The notes: generated by a model not told the origin, from the letters alone. A DNA stretch of 64,000 nt from Blepharisma japonicum (GCA_949751835.1 CATKHK010000039.1:1-64000); one strand, 5' to 3'; shown: positions 1 to 10,716, counted from the stretch's first letter. Program-made: numbers and translations.

Positions 1-118
1 CATGGATCTGAGAAATGATGCAGTTAGAGCAATGCAATTCCCACAGGAAAAGAAAGTTTCGGAAGAGTATAATGAAGAAGTGGAAATTGAATTAATAGAG
101 GAAGATGAGGATTTTTAA
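1..118 (+). CDS. 3' end of a truncated gene (unknown)
   Basis: An open frame enters from the left edge and stops at a TAA at 116-118. Only about 38 codons are visible. The end is strongly acidic (EEVEIELIEEDEDF). An ATG at position 2 is in frame, but it is probably internal because the frame runs off the window edge. No family can be named from this fragment. Confidence 0.55.
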   Translation, partial: MDLRNDAVRAMQFPQEKKVSEEYNEEVEIELIEEDEDF

Positions 119-558
119 TAACCAAGAGACTATTTTTATAAAATCATCGTAATAATTAAATCTGAAAATTGCCAAATAAGCTTTAAAACTCCTTTTGAAG
201 ACTTCAGGTATAGATTATGCGTCTCATAGCTAGATTGACAGCAGCTCATTCATTGTAATTGGAGTTTGCATTGAAATTTTTGTTGGTAGGCTATATCTAA
301 AATTAACAATTAGCCAATATTTGAAATTCTTTTTTTAATTTTTGGCTTAACATATTAAAAAAATTTCAACGTTTACCCAGATTTTTGCTATACTAGAAAG
401 TGCTTCTAAAATAAGCTAAAATTATGTGAAATCTATATTTTTTTCTAAAGTAAATCTTTTCTTTCTCTTATTTTTGATTACTATTATCCTGCAATCAAAA
501 TGGAATATAGCTTACCTTTCCTTCTATCTTTAAATTTTAATTACTCTTAATTTGGATC
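119..558. other. intergenic, nothing recognised
   Basis: This 440-bp AT-rich spacer lies between two convergent gene ends. I found no coding frame, tRNA or repeat in it. Confidence 0.5.
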
Positions 559-1041
559 TTATATCAGTTTTGGAAAATTTGAGTCTTTCTTGAAGAAAGA
601 GCTTGCTTCATCTAAAATTCTATGAGACCTGATTTTTATAGATAGCGGTGATTTCGTAAAAACTTTTCCCTGCCCTTCATTGGATTTTTTAATTATATAG
701 CGATCTTTTCTTAAAGATCTCAACGGAACTTCATCATTATTTTTTTGATTGACAATAAACGAGCATTCTCTATAGGAGTGGTGTCTCCTTTTTCGTGTCT
801 TCTCACTTTTTGCACTTTCTAATACTATAGATGATACAAAATTTTCAAACCCAATACCGATGAATGGTTTTTCTTTTATATTTATACCACTAAGCTTTTC
901 TCTGCTTCCCCTTAAGCATGAGTTTGGTCTTTTCAGCTTTGGAGTTTTTAGAATATGCCTGCTATCTTTTTGGGAGAATTGCCTATTGCCTAGCGATTTG
1001 ATTGATCAACATGAAGATAATTTTTCTTTTTTGAATTCCAT
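559..1041 (-). CDS. hypothetical basic protein, 160 aa
   Basis: The frame from an ATG at 1041 to a TAA at 559 is open only if UGA is read as Trp (UGA at codon 12). The product is rich in Lys, Arg and Ser, with a basic stretch around residue 80 (SEKTRKRRHHSYRECSF). No domain, signal peptide or membrane segment is evident. An opposite-strand frame at 860-1051 is an antisense shadow. I do not recognise the family. A short nuclear or cytoskeletal low-complexity protein would fit the composition, but that is only an impression. Confidence 0.55.
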
Positions 1042-1056
1042 ATTTTATTAAACCAA

Positions 1057-2205
1057 TTAAATTAACTGTACTCTCAAGAATTGATTGATAAACTCTAACA
1101 ATTCATAAGTGTGAGAGCGATGCGTATTATAATCGGCAATCAAAGCATCAGCTGTCTCTTTAGTAATCATCCCTTGGCGGACTTGCTGGCCAATATATAC
1201 GACTTCATACATTCTACCAATAAAATTTGGGTGTCCTTGAATTCCCAACCATTTATTTGTTATGCCGTATATTTCATTTGGACTGCTTTCTGAAAATCCC
1301 CATCTTTCGCATCTTTCTGGAATTTTTACAATATTATCCCCATGTATTTCAATTAGCCTGTATTGCTCCCTTGTATCGAAAAATTTACTTCTAAATTCAG
1401 GGGTAGTTCTGACGGTTTCGCATTTAAAAATGTTTTTATTAGGGATTTTTTCAACTTTTCCACCAAAAGTTTCTGCAATTACCTGGGAACCTAAGCATAT
1501 TCCAATTAGCTTGATATGAGGATACTCTCTATCAACTTTTCGCAAAAATGCTTTTAGGTTATCCATTCAGTCATGGGTATCATAGGCTGAGAATCTACCT
1601 CCTAAAATAATTATTCCTTTCAACGATTGAAGCGCTTGCTCAGAAGGAAGTTGATTAAGGCTTGCACAGTAATGCTGCCATTTTTCAAATGGCCTCGCAA
1701 ACATGCTGGATGACCAAGCCTCAACAAATTTTGCCATTGGCGAGTAGTCGGCAAAATGCAAAGTTGCATAATCAGGGTGTTGAATTACAACTGGCAGTGG
1801 ATATGATATTGCTTCATTTCTCAAAGCTTTTCCTAAGTAATTAAACTCTAGAGACCTTGTTCAGTTTACTCTCATGATCCTCTCATGCCTAACGAAATGA
1901 TTATTTTCTCCAGGTATCGTAATCCCTTGAGGGACTTCTCTGATTGGAACATAAATGCGTGAATGATCTTCTAAGTGGGAAAAATAAGTGATATGAATCA
2001 TTACTGACTTGGTTTGCTCGTGATGGGATCCATTAACAGTATCCCATTCATCTTGGGTATAGGTTTTTATTCCATATCACTCAGTAATTGCACGAGCAGC
2101 TGCAATGTGGACTCCAAGTTCATGTTCATTCATTTTATATTCCAGAGGTCCGAAGAGGAGAATGCGATTTTCCTGACAAAGGTAAGGGACAACGTTTAAA
2201 TCCAT
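1057..2205 (-). CDS. class I glutamine amidotransferase-like protein with N-terminal extension, 382 aa
   Basis: With UGA as Trp the gene runs unbroken from the ATG at 2205, which has an in-frame TAA upstream, to the TAA at 1057. From about residue 150 it resembles class I GATases of the gamma-glutamyl-peptidase/GMP-synthase-like type. The nucleophile elbow GICLGSQ places Cys237, and GIQGHPNF places His325. In family members the third triad residue usually follows as HPE; here it is Asn327, so activity may be altered. Residues 1-145 belong to no domain I know. They could be a fused domain, or could hide a short intron. Family call is good, substrate unknown. Confidence 0.75.
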
Positions 2206-2611
2206 CTTGGCTATGAAAACCGAATATTATTACTATATAACTCACCTGTGAAATAAATTTTAAAAAGGATATTAATAGTTTAACATCACCTCAGAAGAGA
2301 TTCTTAACATTGCCAAATTTTTTGAGAAAAAGGATATAGATTATAACAAATTTAATTATTTGATGACGTCGATTAAACTTTTTTTAGTGGTTTTGATGGA
2401 GTGGAAATATCAATAATTTCTTTAAGTAAGAAGGTTATATTTTTAAACATTCTGATTAAGAAATTCTAGAATTGGAGGTGACTCACAAAATAAAGCATTT
2501 CCTTCAATATTTTAATATATTTTTAATTGAGAGGCATTCAGCATTTTCAGTAGTCCCTTTATTTAAAAGGAATAAAAATGCTTAATTTAATCTTAAAAAT
2601 AAATACTAATC
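2206..2611. other. intergenic, nothing recognised
   Basis: This 406-bp spacer is very AT-rich. It lies upstream of the amidotransferase-like gene and downstream of the methyltransferase gene. No gene-like frame or structured RNA was seen. Confidence 0.5.
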
Positions 2612-3346
2612 CTATGTATTTTTTTTCAGCATGTAAAAATAAATGTGTCCACCTTGCTTTCGCTCTTCAATTTCGATTTTAACAGGAGCAGCATCAATGA
2701 ATTTTTTAATATTTGTGCATTGATCATAACCATACGCGAACAAGTTTTTATATCTATACAATGATAGATGAATATTAGTTAGAACTCCATCTCCTTTCCC
2801 TCTATCAAGAATCAAGATTGTTCCATTTGGTTTGCAAACTCTAATCATTTCTTTCATTACAGCACTTGGGTTATCAGAGCTACTTAATACAAAGGTAGCG
2901 ACAACTGTGTCGAATAGTTCATCAGAGAATGATAAACTTTTTGCATCCATTTCAGCTAAAGTAACGTTCTTTAATTTTCCTTTTGATTTTGAATTACATT
3001 CTTTCAGCATATCAGGGCTTCAATCGACTCCTATTATTCTTACACCTCTAGGATAGTAATCGAAATTTGACCCAGTTCCTACACCAACTTCAAGGACTTT
3101 CCCTTCAGCATAACTGCAGAGGATCTTCCTATATTTATCAATTCTTTTGGCCCATTCGTAAGAATTTTGTTCATAGTCCCATTTTGGAGCAATTTTATTG
3201 TGGATTTGCTTTAAAAGATTGGCTTTGTCTAAAGTTTCTCGATAGAGCTCTTTTAATTCAGCTTCATTTGCTTGCCGATAAGAATGGTAGAATTGCGAAC
3301 CTACTATAACTAGCCCGCATGCAACTAAGTATTTAACCCCAGACAT
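2612..3346 (-). CDS. membrane-anchored class I SAM methyltransferase (METTL7/OMS1-like), 244 aa
   Basis: Residues 5-20 form a hydrophobic N-terminal anchor. Motif I is VLEVGVGTGSNFDYYP at about 84-99, followed by GVDWSPDML with a UGA-encoded Trp109. Motif II/III (ATFVLSSSDNPSAVMKEM) and RVCKPNGTILILDRGKG follow. The order and spacing match the small membrane-bound methyltransferases METTL7/TMT1 of animals and mitochondrial Oms1 of yeast. Family knowledge suggests a methyl acceptor in a membrane environment, such as a thiol or quinone-type compound, but the substrate cannot be read from sequence. The gene ends in TAG. Confidence 0.85.
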
Positions 3347-4019
3347 TTCTATCTATTAGATTTACAAATGCTTATAGTAAAAAATCAATTGCGGATTTTA
3401 TATCATTCAGATAGGCATGGTTATATAAGCAATCTGGATTGCTCTACCCCTTATAATCAATTAAAGTCATGGATCGATATCTAAACTTTTTAAGAGATTT
3501 TAATAATTCTAATAGTCTATGTAAAATTATGAATATTGCAGGCATAATGAATGATGATTTTTACTTATAAGTTTCATATAAAATATCATTATTCTTATAT
3601 CTGAAAGAAGGTTGATATATTTAACTTTTAGAAACCATTATAAAAATGGAATAATATATTTCCATTAATCATATTCTTCATAACTAAACTCTCTTTATGG
3701 CTCTAAGAATGCTTGGAATATTGAATCATTTATGATAAAAAAGCAATTGGAGCTATTATATGAGCAATACTATAAGGGCTTTATTATTATTATCATCTTG
3801 AGAAAAGATGAAAACACAATTTTCGAAGCACTTATTGGAAAATGTTGTGTAAATTTTTATAACACAGAAATTATTTTAGATCATGCAAATATCTATAAAT
3901 TCTTAATTCATTGTGGAATTTTAATTATCACCTTATTTCTAACATCCTCGGGTGAGCCGAATTTTATGTGGATATATTACATTTAAGCATTCTTATCCAT
4001 ATATTAATAATCTAAATAG
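3347..4019. other. long intergenic region with one doubtful small ORF
   Basis: This is the longest gap without a convincing gene (673 bp). A plus-strand frame at 3732-3986 could encode 84 residues with a poly-Ile stretch. It has poor complexity and no homology I can see, so I do not call it. No tRNA-like cloverleaf was seen. Confidence 0.45.
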
Positions 4020-5258
4020 ATGTATCGAGTTATTATTGCAGGAGCTGGAACAGGGGCTATAGCTTTATGCGGACAATTAATTAGAAGTGGCAAAGTAAAA
4101 CCTTCTGAAATTGCTGTAATTGACCCATCTCCCTTACATTATTACCAACCTGGCTTTACAATACTTGCTAGTGGTTTAAGAGGAGATTCTGAGAAAATTA
4201 AATCTCATATGGACTACATAGCCAGGGATACACGATCTTTATTCCACCCAGATATAAATTTCATCCCAAAATCCGTAACAGGATTTTCACCCAGCACAAA
4301 TAAAATTTCTATTGGCAAGGAAGAAATTTCTTATGAGCACCTTGTCGTTGCTTTAGGGCTTTCTTTAGATTACGATAAAGTTCCAGGGCTTTACGAAGCT
4401 CTTGAAGATGAGAATTCGCCAGTTGGAACAATTTACCAGTTTAAATATTGCCTCAAAACAAATCGTCTTATTAAGTCGTTCAAAGGCGGACAAGCAATAT
4501 TTAGCCAACCTAACCAGCCCTTCAAATGTGCTGGAGCTCCACAAAAGATAATGTACTTATCAAATTCTGCTTGGACAAATTCAGGTACAAGAGCTAAAAC
4601 TGATATTCATTTTTATATCCCAACGCCAACAATTTTCAGTGTTCCAACATATGCAAAAGAATTAGAAAAAATTGCAAAAGGAAAAGGCTGCAATCTTCAT
4701 TACCAGCATTTATTAACAAAGGTGGATCATAAGAAAAATGAAGCAACCTTCAAAAAAGGCAATGAAGAAATCACAATAAAGTATGATTTTCTCCATACAG
4801 CGCCACCACAGTCTCCACCTAAAGTGCTGCATGGGGCACCAATTTCAAATGAAGCAGGGTATGTTGACGTAAATCCTAATACCCTTAGACATAACAAGTA
4901 TGATAACATTTGGGCAATTGGTGACTGTACAAGCTGTCCAACTTCTAAAACAGCGGCTGCTGCTATTTCTGAAGCTCCAGTTCTTGTAAATAATATTTGC
5001 AAGGTTCTGGAGAAAGCCCAACCAAATGCAAAATACCAAGGATATACATCTTGTCCTATTTTCCTGGGAAATAATAAGCTTATGCTTTGTGAATTTAAGT
5101 ATCAAGGAGAACTTGATGAAACATTCGGAGGCCAAACAACTCCAAGCACATATGCATATTACCTTGTCAAAGATATTTTACCTAAGGTTTATTTCAGTAT
5201 GCTACCAAAAGGGCTATGGTATGGAAGAAATTCTATCTTTAAGCCTAAATATGATTAA
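4020..5258 (+). CDS. SQOR: sulfide:quinone oxidoreductase, 412 aa
   Basis: This flavoprotein oxidises hydrogen sulfide and passes electrons to ubiquinone, normally at the mitochondrial inner membrane. An N-terminal FAD-binding Rossmann motif (IIAGAGTGAIALC, residues 5-17) is followed by FKCAGAPQK with Cys170 and YQGYTSCPIF with Cys345. These are the two redox cysteines of the eukaryotic type II SQR family. NIWAIGDCTSCPTSKTAAA is the second FAD/quinone motif. Length fits the mature eukaryotic enzyme. Oddly, the protein starts directly at the FAD motif with no obvious mitochondrial presequence. A TAG stands immediately upstream in frame, so an upstream exon would need an intron. Confidence 0.93.
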   Translation: MYRVIIAGAGTGAIALCGQLIRSGKVKPSEIAVIDPSPLHYYQPGFTILASGLRGDSEKIKSHMDYIARDTRSLFHPDINFIPKSVTGFSPSTNKISIGKEEISYEHLVVALGLSLDYDKVPGLYEALEDENSPVGTIYQFKYCLKTNRLIKSFKGGQAIFSQPNQPFKCAGAPQKIMYLSNSAWTNSGTRAKTDIHFYIPTPTIFSVPTYAKELEKIAKGKGCNLHYQHLLTKVDHKKNEATFKKGNEEITIKYDFLHTAPPQSPPKVLHGAPISNEAGYVDVNPNTLRHNKYDNIWAIGDCTSCPTSKTAAAAISEAPVLVNNICKVLEKAQPNAKYQGYTSCPIFLGNNKLMLCEFKYQGELDETFGGQTTPSTYAYYLVKDILPKVYFSMLPKGLWYGRNSIFKPKYD

Positions 5259-5323
5259 ATTAATTAACATATAAATCAAAATAAAAATTAATCTAAAGCG
5301 AATTATTAAAACTATGTTAACGC

Positions 5324-8251
5324 TTAAAGGTGGAAGTCAATTTCTGGAAGTACAGTGGAAGGATGCTTATCACCCCAAACATTATCTACTCTTCCTACAG
5401 TTGGCCAGAATTTTCCTCTTGTTCTAACCCAAGGCAATGGGAATCCTGCCTTTTCCCTTGAGTATGGCTTGTCCCAGTTAATTGATATAACTTCGTCTAA
5501 TGAATGAGGAGCATTTTTAAGGACATTGTTAATCTTATCAGCACTTCCTGTCTCAATTTCATGGATTTCTTCTCTGATTTTGATCAAAGCATCTATAAGT
5601 CTGTCAAGCTCGCCTTTATCTTCTGATTCTGTAGGCTCAATCATCAAAGTGCCATGTATTGGGAATGACATTGTAGGGGCATGGAATCCATAATCCATCA
5701 GTCGTTTTGCAATGTCTTCTTCAGTGATATTTGCAGTGACTTTAAATGGTCTCAGATCAACAAGCATTTCATGAGCGCACATACCTTGGTCACCAGTATA
5801 AACGATTCCGTAGTATTTTTCTAATCTTTTTCTGACATAATTGGCGTTTAGAATTGCATGCTTTGATGCTTCAGCTAAGCCATTACCTCCCAATGCTTCT
5901 ATATATGCCCATGAAATAGGAAGAATAGAGGCAGATGCAAAATGAGAAGAAGAAATCTGGCCTCCTTGGCCGCCTAATCCTAAGACCACATCTCTTGGCA
6001 AGAATGGAGCTAGATGCTTCTTAACTCCAATTGGCCCCATTCCAGGACCTCCTCCTCCGTGAGGGATAGCAAAAGTCTTATGCAAGTTCAAGTGGCATAC
6101 ATCAGCTCCAATATGTCCAGGAGAAGTAAGCCCTACTTGAGCATTCATATTTGCTCCATCCATATATACTTGCCCTCCATAATGATGGATAATTTCACAA
6201 GCTTCCACAATTTCTTCTTCAAATACTCCATGAGTTGAAGGATAAGTGGCCATTAAGCATGCAAGCTCATCTTTAAACTGCTGGGCCTTTTGTTTAAGGT
6301 CATCAATAGAAATATTTCCTTTCTTATCGCATTCAACCTTAATGATATTCATCCCAGCCATTGCAGCTGAAGCAGGATTTGTGCCGTGAGCTGAGTTCGG
6401 AATTAAGCAAGCAGTTCTTTTTGAATTATTTGTGCTTTTAAGATAATTTCTAATTGTAATTAAGCCAGAATATTCTCCTTGTGCACCGCTATTTGATTGG
6501 AATGAGACCTCATCGAAGCCAGTGATAGCACACAGTTTGTCTCTAAGCCCGCCAATTAGTTTTTGATAGCCTTGGACTTGTTTGAGAGGTGCGTGAGGAT
6601 GAACATTGAATCCTTCAAAGGTGATTGGGATCATTTCACAAGTTGCATTAAGTTTCATTGTGCATGAGCCAAGTGGAATCATTGAGTTTGCAAGGCTAAT
6701 GTCTTTGCGTTGAAGTCTATACAAATATCTTAGCATTTGGTGCTCTGAATGAATTGAGTTATAGATTGGGTGAGTTAGAATAGCAGATTCTCTTTTAAGG
6801 GCGCTTGGGAATTCAGGCACTGATTTATTATACTGATCGACTGCGCATATATTTTTATTAGCTCCTTTGAGGCTTGCAAAGATATTAACAAGTGTGTTAA
6901 CATCATCTGGAGTGGTTGTCTCGTCAAAAGATAGAGATATAGTGTCGTTGTTTATTTTTCTTATGTTAATTCCATTTTTCTCAAAAGTTTCGACTAATTT
7001 GGTGGCATCAATTCCACTAACGCTTATCGTATCAAAATGATTAAGAGTAGGGATTTTGTAGCCAAGGTCTTGAAGGTTTTGCTTTAAGATGCTGCTTAAG
7101 GCGTGAACTCTGTTAGCAATCATCTTCAGTCCTTCAGCTCCATGATAAACTGAGTAGAGCCCTGCCATATTTGCCAATAATGCTTGGGCAGTGCATATAT
7201 TACTTGTAGCTTTTTCTCTTCTTATATGCTGCTCTCTAGTCTGCATGGTCATTCTATAAGCAGTTTGGCCATTTTTATCAATACTGACTCCTATAATTCT
7301 TCCTGGCATTTTACGGATGTCTTCTTCTTTTGCACTGAAAAAGGCAGCATATGGTCCTCCATAGCCCATAGGAACTCCAAATCTTTGGGAGCTTCCATAA
7401 GAAATATCAGCTCCCATATCTCCGGGGCTCTTCATAATGCATAGAGATAAAAGATCAGACCCCATTATAAAGGTAGCTCCAGCCTCGTGTACTTTGCTAG
7501 AAAAAGCAGAAAAATCTTTAATTTCCCCTAAAACATCTGGAGATTGAACCAGGACTCCACACAACGGAAACTTGGCCAAATCAAAACTTTCAACATCGCC
7601 AACGTGGACTGTGATTCCTAACGGTTCAGCCCTTGTCTGAATGCATGCGATTGTTTGAGGGAAAACCTTATTTGATACTAAAAAGTGGGTTTTCTTTCTA
7701 TTGTGAATTGTATAGCTCATCGTCATTGCTTCTGCGCCAGCTGTCCCTTCATCAAGCAGTGAAGCATTGCCTATTGGCAACCCAGTTAAGCTGCTCACCA
7801 TTGTTTGATAGATGAGCAATGCCTCAAGTCTTCCTTGTGAGATTTCTGCTTGATAAGGAGTGTAAGAAGTGTACCAGGCAGGGTTTTGCAGGACATTTCG
7901 TAAAATCACTGGAGGAGTGTAAGTTCCGTAATAGCCACCACCCAGATAATTTTTCGCTACTGTGTTTTCTTGGGATAAGTTGTAGAGCTCTCCTATAATT
8001 TGCTGCTCTGTTTTCACAGGCCAGTCTGGGAGTTTATTTCTGGGGAGCTTAGGAGGCAGGGTTTTCTCAATTAATTCATCCATTGATTTACATCCGATTT
8101 CTGCAAGCATTTTTTCTCGTTCAGATGCACTTGGACCCATATGGCGATCAATTAATAGGTTTGATGGAGCTAAAGGATGAAGATCCACAAAGTATTGTTG
8201 GTTTTTTGTGGCGAATTTCCTGATAAAGTTTAAACGCCTCACACCCAACAT
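5324..8251 (-). CDS. GLDC: glycine dehydrogenase (decarboxylating), P-protein, 975 aa
   Basis: This is the P-protein of the mitochondrial glycine cleavage system. It decarboxylates glycine with pyridoxal phosphate and hands the aminomethyl group to lipoyl H-protein. The PLP-binding motif LNLHKTFAIPHGGGGPG carries the Schiff-base Lys725. The N-terminal half starts with IDRHMGPSASE. ATG at 8251 gives the N-terminus MLGVRRLNFIRKFATKNQ, an amphipathic Arg/Lys-rich presequence that fits mitochondrial import. A longer reading to 8281 would need a TTG start. Length matches eukaryotic P-proteins. There are no in-frame UGAs and no evident introns. Confidence 0.97.
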   Translation of the reverse strand: MLGVRRLNFIRKFATKNQQYFVDLHPLAPSNLLIDRHMGPSASEREKMLAEIGCKSMDELIEKTLPPKLPRNKLPDWPVKTEQQIIGELYNLSQENTVAKNYLGGGYYGTYTPPVILRNVLQNPAWYTSYTPYQAEISQGRLEALLIYQTMVSSLTGLPIGNASLLDEGTAGAEAMTMSYTIHNRKKTHFLVSNKVFPQTIACIQTRAEPLGITVHVGDVESFDLAKFPLCGVLVQSPDVLGEIKDFSAFSSKVHEAGATFIMGSDLLSLCIMKSPGDMGADISYGSSQRFGVPMGYGGPYAAFFSAKEEDIRKMPGRIIGVSIDKNGQTAYRMTMQTREQHIRREKATSNICTAQALLANMAGLYSVYHGAEGLKMIANRVHALSSILKQNLQDLGYKIPTLNHFDTISVSGIDATKLVETFEKNGINIRKINNDTISLSFDETTTPDDVNTLVNIFASLKGANKNICAVDQYNKSVPEFPSALKRESAILTHPIYNSIHSEHQMLRYLYRLQRKDISLANSMIPLGSCTMKLNATCEMIPITFEGFNVHPHAPLKQVQGYQKLIGGLRDKLCAITGFDEVSFQSNSGAQGEYSGLITIRNYLKSTNNSKRTACLIPNSAHGTNPASAAMAGMNIIKVECDKKGNISIDDLKQKAQQFKDELACLMATYPSTHGVFEEEIVEACEIIHHYGGQVYMDGANMNAQVGLTSPGHIGADVCHLNLHKTFAIPHGGGGPGMGPIGVKKHLAPFLPRDVVLGLGGQGGQISSSHFASASILPISWAYIEALGGNGLAEASKHAILNANYVRKRLEKYYGIVYTGDQGMCAHEMLVDLRPFKVTANITEEDIAKRLMDYGFHAPTMSFPIHGTLMIEPTESEDKGELDRLIDALIKIREEIHEIETGSADKINNVLKNAPHSLDEVISINWDKPYSREKAGFPLPWVRTRGKFWPTVGRVDNVWGDKHPSTVLPEIDFHL

Positions 8252-8470
8252 TTTATGTTGAAAATATGTCGATTGAGACAAAATAAACGATTATTATTTG
8301 CTTTGAATTTAGTAGTAATTTAATAGATATATCAGTTAATTTTAAAACTATTTTTGGATTATGATCTAAATTAATATTTTGCTTAGCACTAAATCTTTAA
8401 TATAATTGAATAACTCCTCTTTCTTGAAGCTTTTTATTTAAATGAATATATCATTTATTATAGATAAATT

Positions 8471-8801
8471 ATGGTTGAAAGAAATTGTGCATTGGAACTA
8501 AGAAGAAAATTTTTTTTCTTAGGTCCTCCAAGATTCCGTCCGGTTGATTTTGCTGCCAAAGATGATTCTTATAAAGGGGATCAAAACTTGCTTCTTTTGT
8601 TGGCGATATTTTGAGGCAAAGTCAGGATACAGGCTTAAAGTTGTCACAATTGAAAATTTGCAAAATGTAGTTCTAAAATTGTCTTTTCCATTAACAAAAT
8701 TTATCACTCCAAGGCACTTATTAGGTGTTACAGATTTTTATGATGATTTAGAACTGAAGTATTCCAATGAAGGTGGTTTGAAAGATGAATGAAGACTATA
8801 G
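8471..8801 (+). pseudogene. decayed or frameshifted small coding region
   Basis: Two overlapping plus-strand frames look protein-like. One runs from an ATG at 8471 (GPPRFRPVDFAAKDDSYKGD...) to TAA at 8636-8638. The other is in a different frame, with its first ATG at 8562 (YFEAKSGYRLKVV...GLKDEWRL), and ends at TAG 8799-8801. Joining them needs a gap of 1 mod 3, and I could not find a 16-nt GT...AG intron that supplies it, so a frameshifted pseudogene is the simplest reading. The protein family is not recognised. Confidence 0.35.
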
Positions 8802-9010
8802 AGTAGTTACTCTTGAATAATAATTTTTATCAAAATTTGGCTCAATTAATATAAATTTCTTTAAATCTTCATTGCTGATATTTTCATTATTTTATTAACT
8901 GCACTTATAATGCTGGAGTAATAAATCATTTGGATGCTATTCTGTAGAATTATATCCAGATGCATACAGAATTCTTAAAGATTTCTTTTTTTAAAAGCTT
9001 TAACTTCTAA

Positions 9011-9312
9011 TACAGATTTGCCTCTAATGGCGGAGGAAGTTGAGCTCAATTCATAGGATCTTCCGACGAGTATGCTTTGACTTCATGGAGTACTTGATCA
9101 GACAGGGCTTCAATTTAATTCTAATTGCAAAGACCAGTGTAAACTAAAGAAGCCAGCCCAGACTAAGAAGATAAATATTAAATTGCCTTAAATCTACAAT
9201 TGACCTCTTTCAGAAAAATCAGCGATTTGGACATAAAATAATTGCTAATGATGTTGGATTTAGCCCAGTTCCTACTTATTTTTATAACTACTCGAAAACA
9301 ATGTTTATTTAG
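9011..9312 (+). pseudogene. relic of a HSD17B12/KAR-type short-chain dehydrogenase
   Basis: Fragments in shifting frames match successive parts of very-long-chain 3-ketoacyl-CoA reductases. They are GGGSWAQFIGSSDEYALTS (family: ..WAlVTGaSDGIGk), EYLIRQGFNLILIAKTS (..RGFnvvLIaRt), KLKKPAQTKKINIK, and KIIANDVGFSPVPTYFYN (family NNVG motif). The reading frame changes at least twice. The cofactor motif TGxxxGIG is broken and NNVG has become NDVG. The intact relative lies at 31092-32012. I read this as a dead copy, with frameshifts rather than introns because no 15-nt GT...AG segments separate the pieces. Confidence 0.55.
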
Positions 9313-9629
9313 CCAATTCTTTAAAGATTTTCCCAACATTTTTATATAAATTGTTTTGCCTAGGCAATTGGAATGGAAAATAGAAAGCATTGATGATGTG
9401 AGTTTTCTTGGATCGTGCTTCCCCTGAGCCTTGGCTTTCTTTATATTACTCAGGAAAAGATTTTTTTATAGATTTTCACTAATTATTAATGAATAAATCA
9501 AATATTTATGCAAAGGAAAGCCTGGCAAATTTTCCAGTTTTCGGGTCTTTAGGATTTAAATAAAAGTAGAAATACTGGCCCATTAAATTATTTATATAAA
9601 ATTTGAAAACTATTGGAGATTAATAAAAA
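9313..9629. other. intergenic, nothing recognised
   Basis: This 317-bp AT-rich spacer may hold further decayed sequence of the preceding pseudogene. No convincing frame remains. Confidence 0.4.
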
Positions 9630-10475
9630 ATGGCAGGTGAAGAAGTCTATGATGCAAATCACACCAAATTTAATGAACTTTACAGAGCTGGCTGACGCCA
9701 ATATTGCGAAGAATATACTATCATAAAAGGGATATCGGTTAATGGAGAATATTCAGATTCGTGCCTGCAAAACATGAGGATAATGGATCTTGGCTGTGGA
9801 TCAGGAGATCTTATCGCTCATATGATTGAAAAAGGCGCTGAGAAAGCAATAGGTATCGACATTTCCCAGAAAATGATCGATGATGCAAATGATAGGTTTT
9901 CTGCCAGAGAAGACTTCGGCTCTCGCTTTTTATTTGGGAAAGCTAATTGCTTTTCCATTGAAAATTTGAATGGAGTCGTGCCTATTGAGGAATATTCTCA
10001 CTACTTTGATGCAATTACCTCTATTTTTTTGATTTGCTATGCAGAAAACGAAAGAGAATTAAGTGACTATTTTCATCTCTGCAATAGATATCTAAAAGAC
10101 AATGGCAGCATAGCGTTTATTACCTTAAACCCTAGGATTGCTTCAGATTTCGCAGAATATCAAGAAAAGCTCAAAACTTCTACATTAAGACTGATTAGTA
10201 AGAGAGAAAATAACGGTCTGTTTATAGCTGAAGCAGGATTTTATGATATTGGATCAAACGAATTGAAATTCGCAATTAATCCAGTTATCTACTCAAGAGA
10301 TCAGATTCGGCAGGCAATGGAGGAAAATGGTTTTGAGATTGAAGAAGTAGATTTTCCAGTATTTCATCAAAATCTTGATCTTAACATGTATGCACAATTT
10401 GTGTGTGCGGATTTTATTGCAAGAAGGGACTCTAAAAATATATTTTACAAGGCAAAAAAGGTGCGCTCTCTATAG
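9630..10475 (+). CDS. class I SAM-dependent methyltransferase, 281 aa
   Basis: Starting at ATG 9630, the frame includes one UGA (Trp22, ..YRAGWRQYCEEY). Motif I is MDLGCGSGDLIAHMI at about 52-66, followed by the acidic post-I residue in GIDISQKMIDDA. The region YFDAITSIFLICYAENERE is the motif IV area. The protein looks like a small soluble methyltransferase of the bacterial/plant ToxA-like type acting on small molecules. Substrate cannot be inferred. It ends in TAG. No targeting signal is seen. Confidence 0.82.
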
Positions 10476-10716
10476 AAATTAATTAAGAAATATCAAATAT
10501 TAATTAGACTTAAATATTAATTAAAATTATACACTGTATAGCTCTTCTTTAAGTTTTAAGATCGCCCATAATATTTATTTCTAGTTTTACAGGTGAGAGT
10601 TTAACTAAAATAGGAACTTTTAGGGAAAACCTCAGGGGTAAATTCAGCCAAACCTATCCAAATCATTTTTTTTAAGATTCACTATGAGTTATCACAATTT
10701 TTAAGACTTCTTTAAG
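10476..10716. other. intergenic, nothing recognised
   Basis: This 241-bp spacer separates tandem plus-strand genes. I saw no element in it. Confidence 0.4.

Noticed and set aside
860-1051. Plus-strand ORF rich in Phe/Leu
   Set aside because: Antisense of the better-supported minus-strand gene at 559-1041.
3732-3986. Small plus-strand ORF of 84 codons
   Set aside because: Low complexity (Ile run), no homology I can see, no neighbouring signal; chance in AT-rich DNA.
5324-8281. Longer GLDC start at 8281
   Set aside because: Needs a TTG start; ATG 8251 yields a good mitochondrial presequence.
8519-8707. Minus-strand 62-codon ORF
   Set aside because: No better support than the plus-strand frames over the same DNA; no motif.
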